Below are positions 6,244 through 13,727 of a stretch of DNA of 14,428 nt, piece by piece. Location of the stretch: contig NZ_JAVRMB020000110.1 of the NCBI RefSeq assembly GCF_031844845.1, forward strand, positions 1-14,428, in the 5' to 3' direction. The stretch comes from Endozoicomonas sp031844845. Its GTDB lineage: Bacteria; Pseudomonadota; Gammaproteobacteria; Pseudomonadales; Endozoicomonadaceae. How positions within the stretch are numbered: position 1 is the stretch's first letter; the number at the start of each line of letters is the position of its first letter. A program made the translations under genes and the position numbers. The notes under the pieces were generated by a model. That model worked only from the letters and a program-made list of their open reading frames with translations, made no database searches and had not been told where the DNA came from.

Positions 6244-7503
6244 ATGCTATCGAATTCAACACTGACCTGCAGCCAGCACCATATAAGTAGGACGGAACCC
6301 GGCCACCCAGACGTTCAGAAAAAACAAAATACCTGTCCTCAAATCACTCCAACGGAGACACCAAACAAGATTTATTCGCATACACGGCCCCGTGATCTAC
6401 CCATGCATGAGACCTATCGTTTATTACGGTTCTGGAATGTCACCCGGGTCAACGGCATAAAACACCCGGTAACGCTGATGCGGAGCATAACTTCCCCCCT
6501 CAATGATTCCGGGGTATCACCACCAACAGAATTAAACTGCACAGCAGCAATATTAACGGAAGTATCGAGAATAAGGGCAGAAGCCGGCAACCATTTTGTT
6601 CATATCGAACTGTGTGCTGGTAACGTTTCTGAGTTTCATGGTGAAAATGATATTCCTGATTTCAAGAAATTTGATAAGCATGCACTTTCATGTACCTGTA
6701 AATCTTGTCAGGGTTTCAATCGCAAAAACAATACTGCATTAAGGTTTGAACTTCTGAAAAGAACCATCGACGATATTGCCACCAGAAAAACAGGCAAGCA
6801 TATTCTGTTTTTCATCAATGATATCCACCTCAGGTCAGTATTTGAGGCATTGGATTTTGCCTTCACATATCAGAGAACTACCAGTACAAATCCGACCAGC
6901 AGCATTGATTTCTACCCATTATGGGGGGATATGCTGACCCTCCCTTTTGATAAGCTGAATCCAGATTCCGTCCATCTCAAAAATCCCATAACAACAATGG
7001 ATCGCTTCCTTTTCCCGGCCTGTCCAGACAGCACCACAGAAAGCTCAACGCCTATAGAAGTAAAATCACAGTACCAGGAGCTTATTCACGGGCTGAAGCA
7101 ATGTATAAATTACTTCCTTTGCCTGACCTGTTCAATCAGCACCACAGAAAGCTCAACGCCTATGAAAGTAAAACCACAGCGCCAGAAACTTATTCACTGG
7201 CTGAAGCAATGTAAAGGCTCCAACCCTGAAGGACTGGTTATCGTTTGTCACTGTAATAAAAGAGAAAAAACAGAGGCCGTCAACTGCCTTAACCAATATG
7301 AACAAGGACTGCATACCAGTGAGGAGCAAGTACTGGCCTACGCAGCTCATACACTCAACTATGATTCTGTTTACCGAAGTTACTCGGGTCAGACACATAA
7401 GGAATGTTTCAATAAACAGCATGGAATTCAAACCGCCTCTCCCGTTTCGCCAAACGATGACAACAGTAGCTCAGTATGGCTACTTTCACTGAAGACCCGC
7501 TAA
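6244..7503 (+). CDS. Orphan protein of unknown function with internal duplication
   Basis: A 419-residue protein that I cannot assign to any family. It has no signal peptide and no membrane helix, so it is probably cytosolic or exported by another route. The first 55 residues are polar and low-complexity. The middle contains HFVHIELCAGNV (117-128), a cysteine cluster CTCKSC (C-x-C-x2-C), a hydrophobic strand HILFFINDIHL and IDFYPLWGDMLTLPFDKL, which look like the core of an alpha/beta domain. Next come two tandem 36-residue repeats from a 108-bp duplication, sharing STTESSTP and LIH-x-LKQC. The C-terminal part has LVIVCHCNKREKTEAVNCL and a polar tail. The protein is rich in Cys and His. The start is supported by GGGAGG. 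It lies 47 bp ahead of the retropepsin-like gene on the same strand and may be co-transcribed with it. Confidence 0.8.
   Translation: MLSNSTLTCSQHHISRTEPGHPDVQKKQNTCPQITPTETPNKIYSHTRPRDLPMHETYRLLRFWNVTRVNGIKHPVTLMRSITSPLNDSGVSPPTELNCTAAILTEVSRIRAEAGNHFVHIELCAGNVSEFHGENDIPDFKKFDKHALSCTCKSCQGFNRKNNTALRFELLKRTIDDIATRKTGKHILFFINDIHLRSVFEALDFAFTYQRTTSTNPTSSIDFYPLWGDMLTLPFDKLNPDSVHLKNPITTMDRFLFPACPDSTTESSTPIEVKSQYQELIHGLKQCINYFLCLTCSISTTESSTPMKVKPQRQKLIHWLKQCKGSNPEGLVIVCHCNKREKTEAVNCLNQYEQGLHTSEEQVLAYAAHTLNYDSVYRSYSGQTHKECFNKQHGIQTASPVSPNDDNSSSVWLLSLKTR
7005..7214 (+). repeat. 108-bp tandem duplication inside the orphan gene
   Basis: Copy A spans 7005-7112 and copy B 7113 to about 7214. Matching anchors such as CAGCACCACAGAAAGCTCAA (7029 and 7137) are exactly 108 bp, or 36 codons, apart, so the frame is kept. 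The copies share STTESSTP, then a short variable stretch, then LIH-x-LKQC. Divergence is limited mostly to amino-acid changes in the linker, pointing to a fairly recent duplication. Confidence 0.9.
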
Positions 7504-7550
7504 AACAGCGGTAACCACTGCCAAACTCTGGCGGAATATTGTCATTGTTA

Positions 7551-8771
7551 ATGGAGTCTGTTTTGAAGTTAGCCGATCGTTTTCAATCCCCGATTCTTTG
7601 CATACTGTCAATATTGGTTGGCCTGTCCATTGGCTGGTGGCTAAGAGACTCTCAGGGTACGCCTGAGTACTCAGTGGTTCTGAATAAAAGTACGGAGCAA
7701 TCACACGACCATGCGATAGTACTGGAAACGGATCAACCATTGATTGACGAAAAAACAATCAATCATCAAAAAATACAGTCAACATTTATTCAGGCTCTTG
7801 AGTCAAAGCAATTCGAGGATGCTTTAATCATCTATCAGCATCATGAGCAATTTCATTCAGAGTTCATTTCAGAGCTTCACGATGAGTTAATCCGCCAGGT
7901 TCGCCAATATCATGATAAAAACCTGCCCATCTCAATTCTTGAACTGTTTACCCAGTATTTTTACCAGGATGTTGAGTTGCTGAATGAACTGGCTACCCAC
8001 TATATTTCCACCCATCAATTAGCCAAAGCACTTGAAGTCTTTGCCAGTGCCCGATCCTACAGTTATACAAGAGAAGCCATTCGAGGACTTGATGACCAGA
8101 TTCATCAAATAGCCCATGCTGTATTCGAAAAGAACAGGGGGTTGCCCGACCTTGAGAGCCTTATCCCTGTGTTTTTGAAATTGAGCTACCTGGAACCAGA
8201 TTACAGTTTTTACCGTTTGGTTCTGGCAGAAGGCTATCTTATGCTCAATGAGCCTGAGAGTGCCCTTAGAGAATTACAAATAGTGCAAATGGATGAAGGA
8301 CTCAATGAACACGCCAGCCAGCTTTTAGCCCGTTTGTTACCAGAGCCCACGGAGGAAGAGCCTGCCGACGAAAAGCCAGCCATTGAAAAAAACACAGTTC
8401 CACTCACTGAAGCCGGTGGGCATTTTGTCGTCGATACACTGGCCGGTAACACACTGAATGTCCGCCTGTTGATTGATACAGGCGCCAGCCTGACAACCCT
8501 CTCTCATCGCATTCTGAAAACATTACAGCAGAAAAAGCAGGCCAGCCAGATTGGCTATATTGACCTGAAAACCGCCGGCGGTAGCCACCGCGCACCACTC
8601 TACCGGTTAGACCAGCTCAGGATCGGAGACTTTCTTGTGAACAACCTTAAAGCCGCAGAATTAGGACCGATTGACCAGGATGTTGACGGTTTACTGGGTA
8701 TGAACTTCCTGAGTCATTTCAGTTTTTTTATTGATCAAAATCTGCGTCAATTGTCATTAACGCCAAGATAG
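7551..8771 (+). CDS. Membrane-anchored retropepsin-like aspartic protease with helical-repeat region
   Basis: About 406 residues from the ATG at 7551. The TTG at 7563 is an alternative start and has the better ribosome site (GGAG six bases upstream). One N-terminal membrane helix (roughly 16-30, SPILCILSILVGLSIGWW) is followed by a basic residue. A long helical region (about 70-260) resembles TPR-like repeats, for example ALESKQFEDALIIYQ and LAKALEVFASARSY. Then comes an acidic, proline-rich linker (PEPTEEEPADEKPAIEK) and a C-terminal clan AA domain. The active site is DTGAS, with the catalytic Asp at 309, and the closing block is GLLGMNFLSHFSFFID. Such single-lobe proteases must dimerise to form an active site. 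Topology suggests a periplasmic protease held at the inner membrane. Its substrate is unknown; the orphan gene just upstream is an obvious candidate partner. Confidence 0.87.
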   Translation: MESVLKLADRFQSPILCILSILVGLSIGWWLRDSQGTPEYSVVLNKSTEQSHDHAIVLETDQPLIDEKTINHQKIQSTFIQALESKQFEDALIIYQHHEQFHSEFISELHDELIRQVRQYHDKNLPISILELFTQYFYQDVELLNELATHYISTHQLAKALEVFASARSYSYTREAIRGLDDQIHQIAHAVFEKNRGLPDLESLIPVFLKLSYLEPDYSFYRLVLAEGYLMLNEPESALRELQIVQMDEGLNEHASQLLARLLPEPTEEEPADEKPAIEKNTVPLTEAGGHFVVDTLAGNTLNVRLLIDTGASLTTLSHRILKTLQQKKQASQIGYIDLKTAGGSHRAPLYRLDQLRIGDFLVNNLKAAELGPIDQDVDGLLGMNFLSHFSFFIDQNLRQLSLTPR

Positions 8772-8906
8772 AAGATGGAGTGAAACATTAGACTGGTGCT
8801 ATCATAAGCCCTGATCCTCACGCACCTACCCTTTAGGTCAAGAGTCACAAACAATCACGGTAACCCACTTCCCTATGCAACTTTTTATGCGACCTCTGCA
8901 AAACTT

Positions 8907-10385
8907 ATGATGCCAGGCACCGGAATGTTCAGTTATACAACAGCCATTGTTGTCATTGTGCTTGGAGGCATACTCATTTTCTGGCTCATGCGCAACAGAA
9001 ATAAGGCAAAACGTCCACAGCCCACTGTCGATGCCAGGAATGACCCTCAGAAAACCGTTATCCCCAGGGATAAGCATCCGGTTTCCCGTCGTAACATCAG
9101 CGATAATGCGCTGAAGGTTATTAACCGACTGAACAGTCAGGGCTATGAAGCCTACCTGGTGGGAGGCTGTGTTCGAGATCTGTATCTTGATCTTCATCCC
9201 AAAGATTTCGATGTCGCCACCAATGCCAGCCCTGAAGAAGTTCGTAAACTGTTTCGTAACTCCAGGCTGATTGGCCGACGCTTTAAACTGGTCCATGTTC
9301 TCTTTGGTCGTGAGATGATCGAGGTCGCCACCTTCCGGGCACAGCATGAACAGCATCATGGTCAAGACAAATCCCATCACTCTGAGTCCGGTAGAATCCT
9401 CAGGGATAATGTCTATGGCACCATGGAAGATGATGCCATGCGCCGGGATTTTACCGTCAATGCGCTCTATTATGATGGCCGTGACTTCAGCGTGGTTGAT
9501 TTCTGCAACGGTGTTGACGACATCCGTACCGGCACACTCCGGCTGATCGGAGATCCGGTTACCCGCTACCATGAAGACCCGGTGCGCATGCTGCGCGCGA
9601 TTCGGTTTGCGGCCAAACTCAACTTCACCATGGCCCCGGAAACTGAGCAACCGGTGCGCGAGCTGGGTCACCTGTTACGGGACATTCCATCCGCCCGCTT
9701 ATTCGATGAAATTCTGAAGTTGCTGCAATCAGGTCATGGCGTAAGAACCTTTGAACTGCTGCGGGAATATCAACTGTTTGCTCCCCTGTTTCCAGCAACG
9801 GATCACTCGCTCAATGAAGCGTTAGCTCAGCAGGACCAACAGACTCCCGCCCTGATCATTGAATCGTTGAAAAGCACTGACAGACGCGTCAAACAGCATC
9901 GACCGGTAACACCCGCATTTCTCTTTGCGGCCCTGCTCTGGTCACCCATGAAACGCCTTGCACAAGAGCTTATGGATCAGGGTATCCCCCCCATCCCCGC
10001 TTTCCAGCAGGCGGCCATGACGGTCATCACCAACCAGTGTCATCACACCTCGATTCCCCGGCGGTTTTCCATGATGGTTCGTGACATCTGGGATCTGCAG
10101 GCTCGCCTTGAACGCCGACAGCCCAAACTGATTGAATCCTTAATGGAACATCCGAAGTTCCGTGCGGCCTATGACTTCCTGGTACTCAGGGAGCAATCCG
10201 GTGAGAATCTGTCAGGTGCCGGGCAGTGGTGGACAGACATTCAGGAAGTAGATGATCATGGTCGTTTTTCCATGGTCAGGGAACTTTCCAGTCAGATAGC
10301 CAGTCAGGGCGCTCAGAAAAAGCCGGGCATTAAACGTCGTCGGCGCAGGCGTAAACCTCACTCCCCTGATTCCGGTAACGATTAA
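8907..10385 (+). CDS. pcnB: Poly(A) polymerase I with N-terminal membrane segment
   Basis: A 492-residue enzyme that adds 3' poly(A) tails to RNA and so speeds decay. The nucleotidyltransferase core begins near residue 58 (SRRNISDNALKVINRL) with LVGGCVRDLYLDLHPKDFDV; the metal-binding carboxylates are D100 and D102, and D181 in MRRDFTVNAL is the expected third. RFKLVHVLFGREMIEVATFR and DPVRMLRAIRFAAKLNF are typical PcnB blocks that distinguish it from CCA-adding enzymes. The tail KRRRRRRK is the usual basic RNA-binding end. Unusual is the head: a hydrophobic stretch TTAIVVIVLGGILIFWLM (11-28) followed by RNRNKAKR, a typical signal anchor absent from E. coli PcnB. Starts at 8907, 8910 or 8925 (the last with AGG eight bases upstream) all keep this segment. 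folK follows after a 247-bp gap filled mainly by a repeat element. Confidence 0.94.
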   Translation: MMPGTGMFSYTTAIVVIVLGGILIFWLMRNRNKAKRPQPTVDARNDPQKTVIPRDKHPVSRRNISDNALKVINRLNSQGYEAYLVGGCVRDLYLDLHPKDFDVATNASPEEVRKLFRNSRLIGRRFKLVHVLFGREMIEVATFRAQHEQHHGQDKSHHSESGRILRDNVYGTMEDDAMRRDFTVNALYYDGRDFSVVDFCNGVDDIRTGTLRLIGDPVTRYHEDPVRMLRAIRFAAKLNFTMAPETEQPVRELGHLLRDIPSARLFDEILKLLQSGHGVRTFELLREYQLFAPLFPATDHSLNEALAQQDQQTPALIIESLKSTDRRVKQHRPVTPAFLFAALLWSPMKRLAQELMDQGIPPIPAFQQAAMTVITNQCHHTSIPRRFSMMVRDIWDLQARLERRQPKLIESLMEHPKFRAAYDFLVLREQSGENLSGAGQWWTDIQEVDDHGRFSMVRELSSQIASQGAQKKPGIKRRRRRRKPHSPDSGND

Positions 10386-10411
10386 TGCTGAATCGTCATC
10401 TCCGACACCCT

Positions 10412-10606
10412 ACCGTCATCCTCGCGAAGGCGGTTGTCGCAAAACCCTCCTCGCTCCTACGCTTTTAGGCCCTGTGGGTCCTGCGTGGTAGCGCCAGGAT
10501 CCAACCACAGACACGATTCCTGTGGTTGGCTATGCATTCCCACGCAGAGCATGGGAACGAGGTTCCTGGTGGGTTTTGCGACAGCCTCCTTCGCGGGAAA
10601 GACGGT
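10412..10606. mobile_element. MITE-like element with 39-bp inverted ends between pcnB and folK
   Basis: The left end (10412-10450) and the right end (10568-10606) are inverted copies matching at 33 of 39 positions. They share the motif GCGAAGG and the block TGTCGCAAAACCC. Inside are a perfect 10-bp hairpin, CCAACCACAG...CTGTGGTTGG (10501-10529), and a TTCCCACGCAGAGCATGGGAA palindrome-like segment (about 10537-10557). No transposase is encoded, and the reading frames through it on both strands are shadows of the repeats. The length of about 195 bp, the terminal inverted repeats and nested hairpins fit a MITE or a composite of REP-like repeats. It splits pcnB from folK, which are usually closely linked, and may change readthrough into folK. 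Confidence 0.8.
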
Positions 10607-10632
10607 AGTGATATAAACCCTGGAGTCCGCCG

Positions 10633-11133
10633 ATGGCAGAAACTGCCTATATTGCCCTGGGAAGTAACCTCGAGAAGCCAGAGCTTCAGCTGCAAAGAGC
10701 CGTGGATGACATCGACACTGTTTCCGGTATGACGGTTTCCGCCTGCTCAAGACTTTATCGAAGTGATCCGGTTGGCCCTCCCGGTCAACCAGACTATTGC
10801 AACGCCGTTGTTGCCGTGAAGACCACCCTGAAACCTCTTCAATTACTGGACTCCCTGCAGTCCATAGAAAACGCCCATGGTCGTATTCGATCGGTACGCT
10901 GGGGACCCAGAACCCTTGATCTGGATATTCTCCTCTATGACAACCAGATCATTGAGTCTGAGAGGCTCACTGTCCCTCACTATCAGATGCATGTTCGTAA
11001 CTTTGTGCTGTATCCATTACTGGACATTGCACCAGGGCTTGAGTTGCCAAATGGCAAGAAGCTGAAAGCCATGGTTGATGAGTTGAGTTATCAGGGACTC
11101 AATGTTATAGCAGAAAGCTATCCGTGGATTTAA
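10633..11133 (+). CDS. folK: 6-hydroxymethyl-7,8-dihydropterin pyrophosphokinase (HPPK)
   Basis: A 166-residue folate-pathway enzyme that transfers pyrophosphate from ATP to 6-hydroxymethyl-7,8-dihydropterin ahead of dihydropteroate synthase. It shows IALGSNL at the N-terminus, the pterin-contacting GQPDYCNAVV (51-60), and the HPPK signature RWGPRTLDLDILLYD (89-103), in which D96 and D98 bind the two Mg ions. The length is close to the 159 residues of E. coli HPPK. GGAG seven bases before the ATG is a good ribosome site. The neighbourhood pcnB-folK-panB-panC is the standard gammaproteobacterial order. Confidence 0.96.
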   Translation: MAETAYIALGSNLEKPELQLQRAVDDIDTVSGMTVSACSRLYRSDPVGPPGQPDYCNAVVAVKTTLKPLQLLDSLQSIENAHGRIRSVRWGPRTLDLDILLYDNQIIESERLTVPHYQMHVRNFVLYPLLDIAPGLELPNGKKLKAMVDELSYQGLNVIAESYPWI

Positions 11134-11185
11134 TGATCACCGTCAGAAAAATCACCATGGCATCAGCGTTGCGCCAAGCCCTTAA

Positions 11186-11214
11186 CTGACAATCATTGAC
11201 ACTTCTCGTATAAT
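11186..11214 (+). promoter_or_regulatory. Sigma-70 promoter of panBC
   Basis: The -10 box TATAAT (11209-11214) is a perfect match. CTGACA (11186-11191) lies 17 bp upstream and matches the -35 consensus at 5 of 6 positions. Transcription would start near 11221, giving a leader of about 25 bases before the panB ATG. This would let panBC be transcribed independently of pcnB-folK. Confidence 0.75.
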
Positions 11215-11245
11215 CTGCGGCAGCAATTAATCAAGGTCTTTATCC

Positions 11246-12040
11246 ATGGCGAAAGTCACCCTCAGCACCCTGTCCGAGATGAAAAAAACAGGTGAAAAGT
11301 TCACCTGCCTGACGGCCTACGACTCCACTCATGCCCATCTTGCCAGCAGTCAGGGCGTTGAGGTGATACTGGTCGGTGACTCCCTTGGCAACGTTTGTCA
11401 GGGACAAACCAGTACGGTTCCCGTCACAGTAGACGACATGTGTTACCACACCCGCTGTGTCAGCTGGCAAACCGGCGACTCTCTATTAATAGCAGACCTT
11501 CCTTTTGCCTCTTACACCAACGAACAGCAGGCTTTAACCAACGCTACCCGGCTGATGCAGGCGGGTGCCGAAATGGTCAAGATGGAAGGAGAAAGCTGGC
11601 TGGTTCCTATTGTCAGTCGCCTTCGTGAGCAGGGAATTCCCTCCTGTGTCCACCTCGGACTGACACCGCAGTCTGTTCATGTGTTGGGCGGGTATAAAGT
11701 TCAGGGACGGGATCAGGCCCGGGCCAATGCGATGATTGAGGCCTCTATCCAATTGGAAAAGGCCGGTGTAGCAATCCTGCTTCTGGAATGTGTGCCTTCA
11801 TCCCTCGCCAGAGAAATTACCCGCGCTGTACAAGTCCCGGTCATTGGCATTGGTGCGGGTGCCGACACTGACGGCCAGGTACTGGTGATCTACGACATGC
11901 TTGATATGACCGCCGGGCGCAAACCAAAGTTTGTAAAAAACTTCATGGCTGAAGGTGGTTCTGCACAGGATGCCGTAGCTGCCTACGTTAAAGAAGTAAA
12001 GAACGGTACATTCCCTGGCCCGGAACACGGATTCGAATAA
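11246..12040 (+). CDS. panB: 3-methyl-2-oxobutanoate hydroxymethyltransferase (PanB)
   Basis: A 264-residue enzyme that makes ketopantoate from alpha-ketoisovalerate and 5,10-methylene-tetrahydrofolate, the first committed step to pantothenate and CoA. The residues match E. coli numbering exactly: D45 in LVGDSLG and D84 in ADLPF bind Mg, K112 and E114 in KMEGE contact the substrate, and E181 in LLECVP is the catalytic base. The length equals the E. coli enzyme (264). AAGG lies nine bases before the ATG. The gene follows its own sigma-70 promoter and is 13 bp from panC, so the two form an operon. Folate made with the help of the neighbouring folK product supplies the one-carbon donor. Confidence 0.98.
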   Translation: MAKVTLSTLSEMKKTGEKFTCLTAYDSTHAHLASSQGVEVILVGDSLGNVCQGQTSTVPVTVDDMCYHTRCVSWQTGDSLLIADLPFASYTNEQQALTNATRLMQAGAEMVKMEGESWLVPIVSRLREQGIPSCVHLGLTPQSVHVLGGYKVQGRDQARANAMIEASIQLEKAGVAILLLECVPSSLAREITRAVQVPVIGIGAGADTDGQVLVIYDMLDMTAGRKPKFVKNFMAEGGSAQDAVAAYVKEVKNGTFPGPEHGFE

Positions 12041-12053
12041 ACGGATAGCACCC

Positions 12054-12905
12054 ATGCAAACTGTACACTCTATTGCCGAAGTTCAGGATATCGTTGGCGC
12101 CCGTAAATCTGAAGGTTTGCGCATTGGCTTTGTCCCCACCATGGGCAACCTTCATGGCGGACACTTAACGCTGGTAGAAAAAGCAAAAGAAAGCTGCGAC
12201 TTTGTGGTGGTGAGTATTTATGTGAACCCCTTGCAGTTTGGTCCTAACGAAGACTATGACTCCTATCCACGGACCATGGAGCAGGACCAGCAACTGCTGA
12301 TGGACCATGGGGTTGACCTGCTCTACACAGCCAGCACCCATGAAATTTACCCGGAAGGCAGTGAAAACCACACCCACGTCAGTGTCGATATTCTGGATGG
12401 TATGCACTGCGGGAACACCCGGCCCGGTTTCTTCAGGGGAATAGCCACGGTAGTCACCAAACTGTTTAACATTGTTCGCCCTGATAGCGCCGTGTTTGGT
12501 GAGAAAGATTTCCAGCAGCTGACCATTATTCGCAAAATGGTGAAAGACATGTGCATGCCTGTTGATATTCTCGGTGCTGCTATTGCCCGTGAGCCAACAG
12601 GACTGGCCATGAGTTCACGCAATGGTTATCTGACCCGCGAGGAACGGGAAGACATTGCCCCAACACTTCACCGGTGTTTGAGAGAAGCACGGGAAGCCAT
12701 CCTGGGCGATGAAACGGACTTTGACCTGCTGCGCAGAAATGCCTTTGCCAAAATGGCACAGGCTGGTTTCAAACCGGATTACTTTAATATCTGTAACCCG
12801 GAAACCTTACTGCCCGCAACCCATGATGAAAAAATGCTGGTAATTCTTGCAGCAGGCTATCTTGGCAAAGCCCGGTTGATTGATAATCTTTATTTTAACC
12901 GGTAA
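12054..12905 (+). CDS. panC: Pantothenate synthetase (PanC)
   Basis: A 283-residue cytoplasmic ligase that joins pantoate and beta-alanine through a pantoyl-adenylate, using ATP. The nucleotidyl-transferase motif PTMGNLHGGH has both histidines (34 and 37). VNPLQFGPNEDYDSYPRT, VFGEKDFQQL (148-156) with its ATP-binding Lys, and LAMSSRN (184-190) are all conserved. The length matches the E. coli enzyme (283). The binding site before the ATG is weak (GGAT), which suggests translation partly coupled to panB 13 bp upstream. Its second substrate, beta-alanine, usually comes from PanD, whose gene is not next to it here. Confidence 0.98.
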   Translation: MQTVHSIAEVQDIVGARKSEGLRIGFVPTMGNLHGGHLTLVEKAKESCDFVVVSIYVNPLQFGPNEDYDSYPRTMEQDQQLLMDHGVDLLYTASTHEIYPEGSENHTHVSVDILDGMHCGNTRPGFFRGIATVVTKLFNIVRPDSAVFGEKDFQQLTIIRKMVKDMCMPVDILGAAIAREPTGLAMSSRNGYLTREEREDIAPTLHRCLREAREAILGDETDFDLLRRNAFAKMAQAGFKPDYFNICNPETLLPATHDEKMLVILAAGYLGKARLIDNLYFNR

Positions 12906-12917
12906 TTCTCAAATAAG

Positions 12918-12955
12918 CGGATGCCGACTTCAGGTTCCTTCCTGACTCGGCTCCG
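12918..12955 (+). terminator. Hairpin after panC
   Basis: CGGA-GCCGA-TCAGG on the left pairs with CCTGA-CTCGGC-TCCG on the right around a TTCCTT loop, with two one-base bulges and one mismatch. It starts 13 bases after the panC stop. Only a short T-run follows (GGTTTA), so it may be a weak terminator or mainly protect the mRNA end. It also lies past the end of the convergent ankyrin gene. Confidence 0.5.
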
Positions 12956-13030
12956 GTTTACATTCAGTATCTTAAATACACCAATTGAAGTTAGTCAAAC
13001 TTTCAATATTCATAGAAATGGAGATGTTTT

Positions 13031-13522
13031 TTACAACTCAACCACTGTTATGTGCTTTCCAAAGTTCGCATAACTAAATGGAGTATTACCCAGATCATCC
13101 TGAATATAGATATTGCCCCCGACCGTAATCAGCGCCTGCAAAATATGTAGATCACCTTTTTCTGCTGCCCATATCATTGGAATATTGTTATTCGTATGTT
13201 TCTGAGGAGAGTTAAGCTTCTCAAGATTAATAGATTTATTTTCCAATAATCTCCATGCATTACGCCACTCCAAATCAACATTATCAGCTTTACTTTCATT
13301 AGATCGATATGTTGCCCTGGCATATTTATTCTTTATTCTTGATACATTATTTTCTATTCCCGAAGATATTTTTCTTTTAAAGCATCTATTTTTATTTTCT
13401 TCACGACGATTTCCCTGCTCTGCCATTTTTTCAGATTCTGATATTTGATCAGTTCGAAACAGTAACGGGGAAGTCATTCTATTTTGACAATTTAAAGGCA
13501 TAACCCACTCTCTCTCGCTCAT
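13031..13522 (-). CDS. Short ankyrin-repeat protein
   Basis: A 163-residue, lysine- and asparagine-rich protein on the strand opposite to its neighbours and clearly more AT-rich than they are. The first 100 residues are polar and match nothing I recognise. Residues from about 108 form roughly one and a half ankyrin repeats: NNNIPMIWAAEKGDLHILQA and LITVGGNIYIQ, then DDLGNTPFSYANFGKHITVVEL. The protein stops exactly where the second repeat's outer helix should continue (VVEL-stop), so it may be a truncated remnant of a longer ankyrin protein. The start is uncertain: the ATG at 13522 has no binding site, while the one at 13501 follows AGAGAG-rich sequence. It sits between panC and pgi, where some relatives have panD. 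The composition suggests acquisition by transfer. Ankyrin proteins often act in host contact, but nothing here shows that. Confidence 0.65.
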   Translation of the reverse strand: MSEREWVMPLNCQNRMTSPLLFRTDQISESEKMAEQGNRREENKNRCFKRKISSGIENNVSRIKNKYARATYRSNESKADNVDLEWRNAWRLLENKSINLEKLNSPQKHTNNNIPMIWAAEKGDLHILQALITVGGNIYIQDDLGNTPFSYANFGKHITVVEL

Positions 13523-13654
13523 TGTTTAATAATTATTTTCAACTGAACCCAACAACCAAGCACTATCAATTATGAACAACACTATTGAATAACAAACACA
13601 CCTGACCACTAAAACTCAATTATTTTAAACTCTAATACCCATCAGATTATTATT

Positions 13655-13682
13655 TTCACTCTAAGTTCAATTGCGGTATATT
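13655..13682 (+). promoter_or_regulatory. Possible pgi promoter
   Basis: TATATT (13677-13682) could be a -10 box and TTCACT (13655-13660) a -35 box, with a 16-bp spacer. The match is moderate and the region is AT-rich, so this is only the best candidate in the 205-bp gap between the divergent ankyrin and pgi genes. Confidence 0.3.
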
Positions 13683-13727
13683 TCCCTGCCCCACACTACT
13701 ATCCCGCCTTTATCTAGAGGAAAGACA

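Noticed and set aside
8838..9671. 277-codon open frame on the minus strand
   Set aside because: It lies antisense to the N-terminal half of pcnB, whose product is unmistakable. The antisense peptide shows no family features.
10434..10750. Several short frames on both strands between pcnB and folK
   Set aside because: They run through the inverted-repeat element and into folK, and have no ribosome sites or protein-like composition.
11196..11214. TTGACA followed by TATAAT upstream of panB as a consensus promoter
   Set aside because: The spacing is only 7 bp, too short for sigma-70. CTGACA at 11186-11191, with a 17-bp spacer, fits the -35 role.
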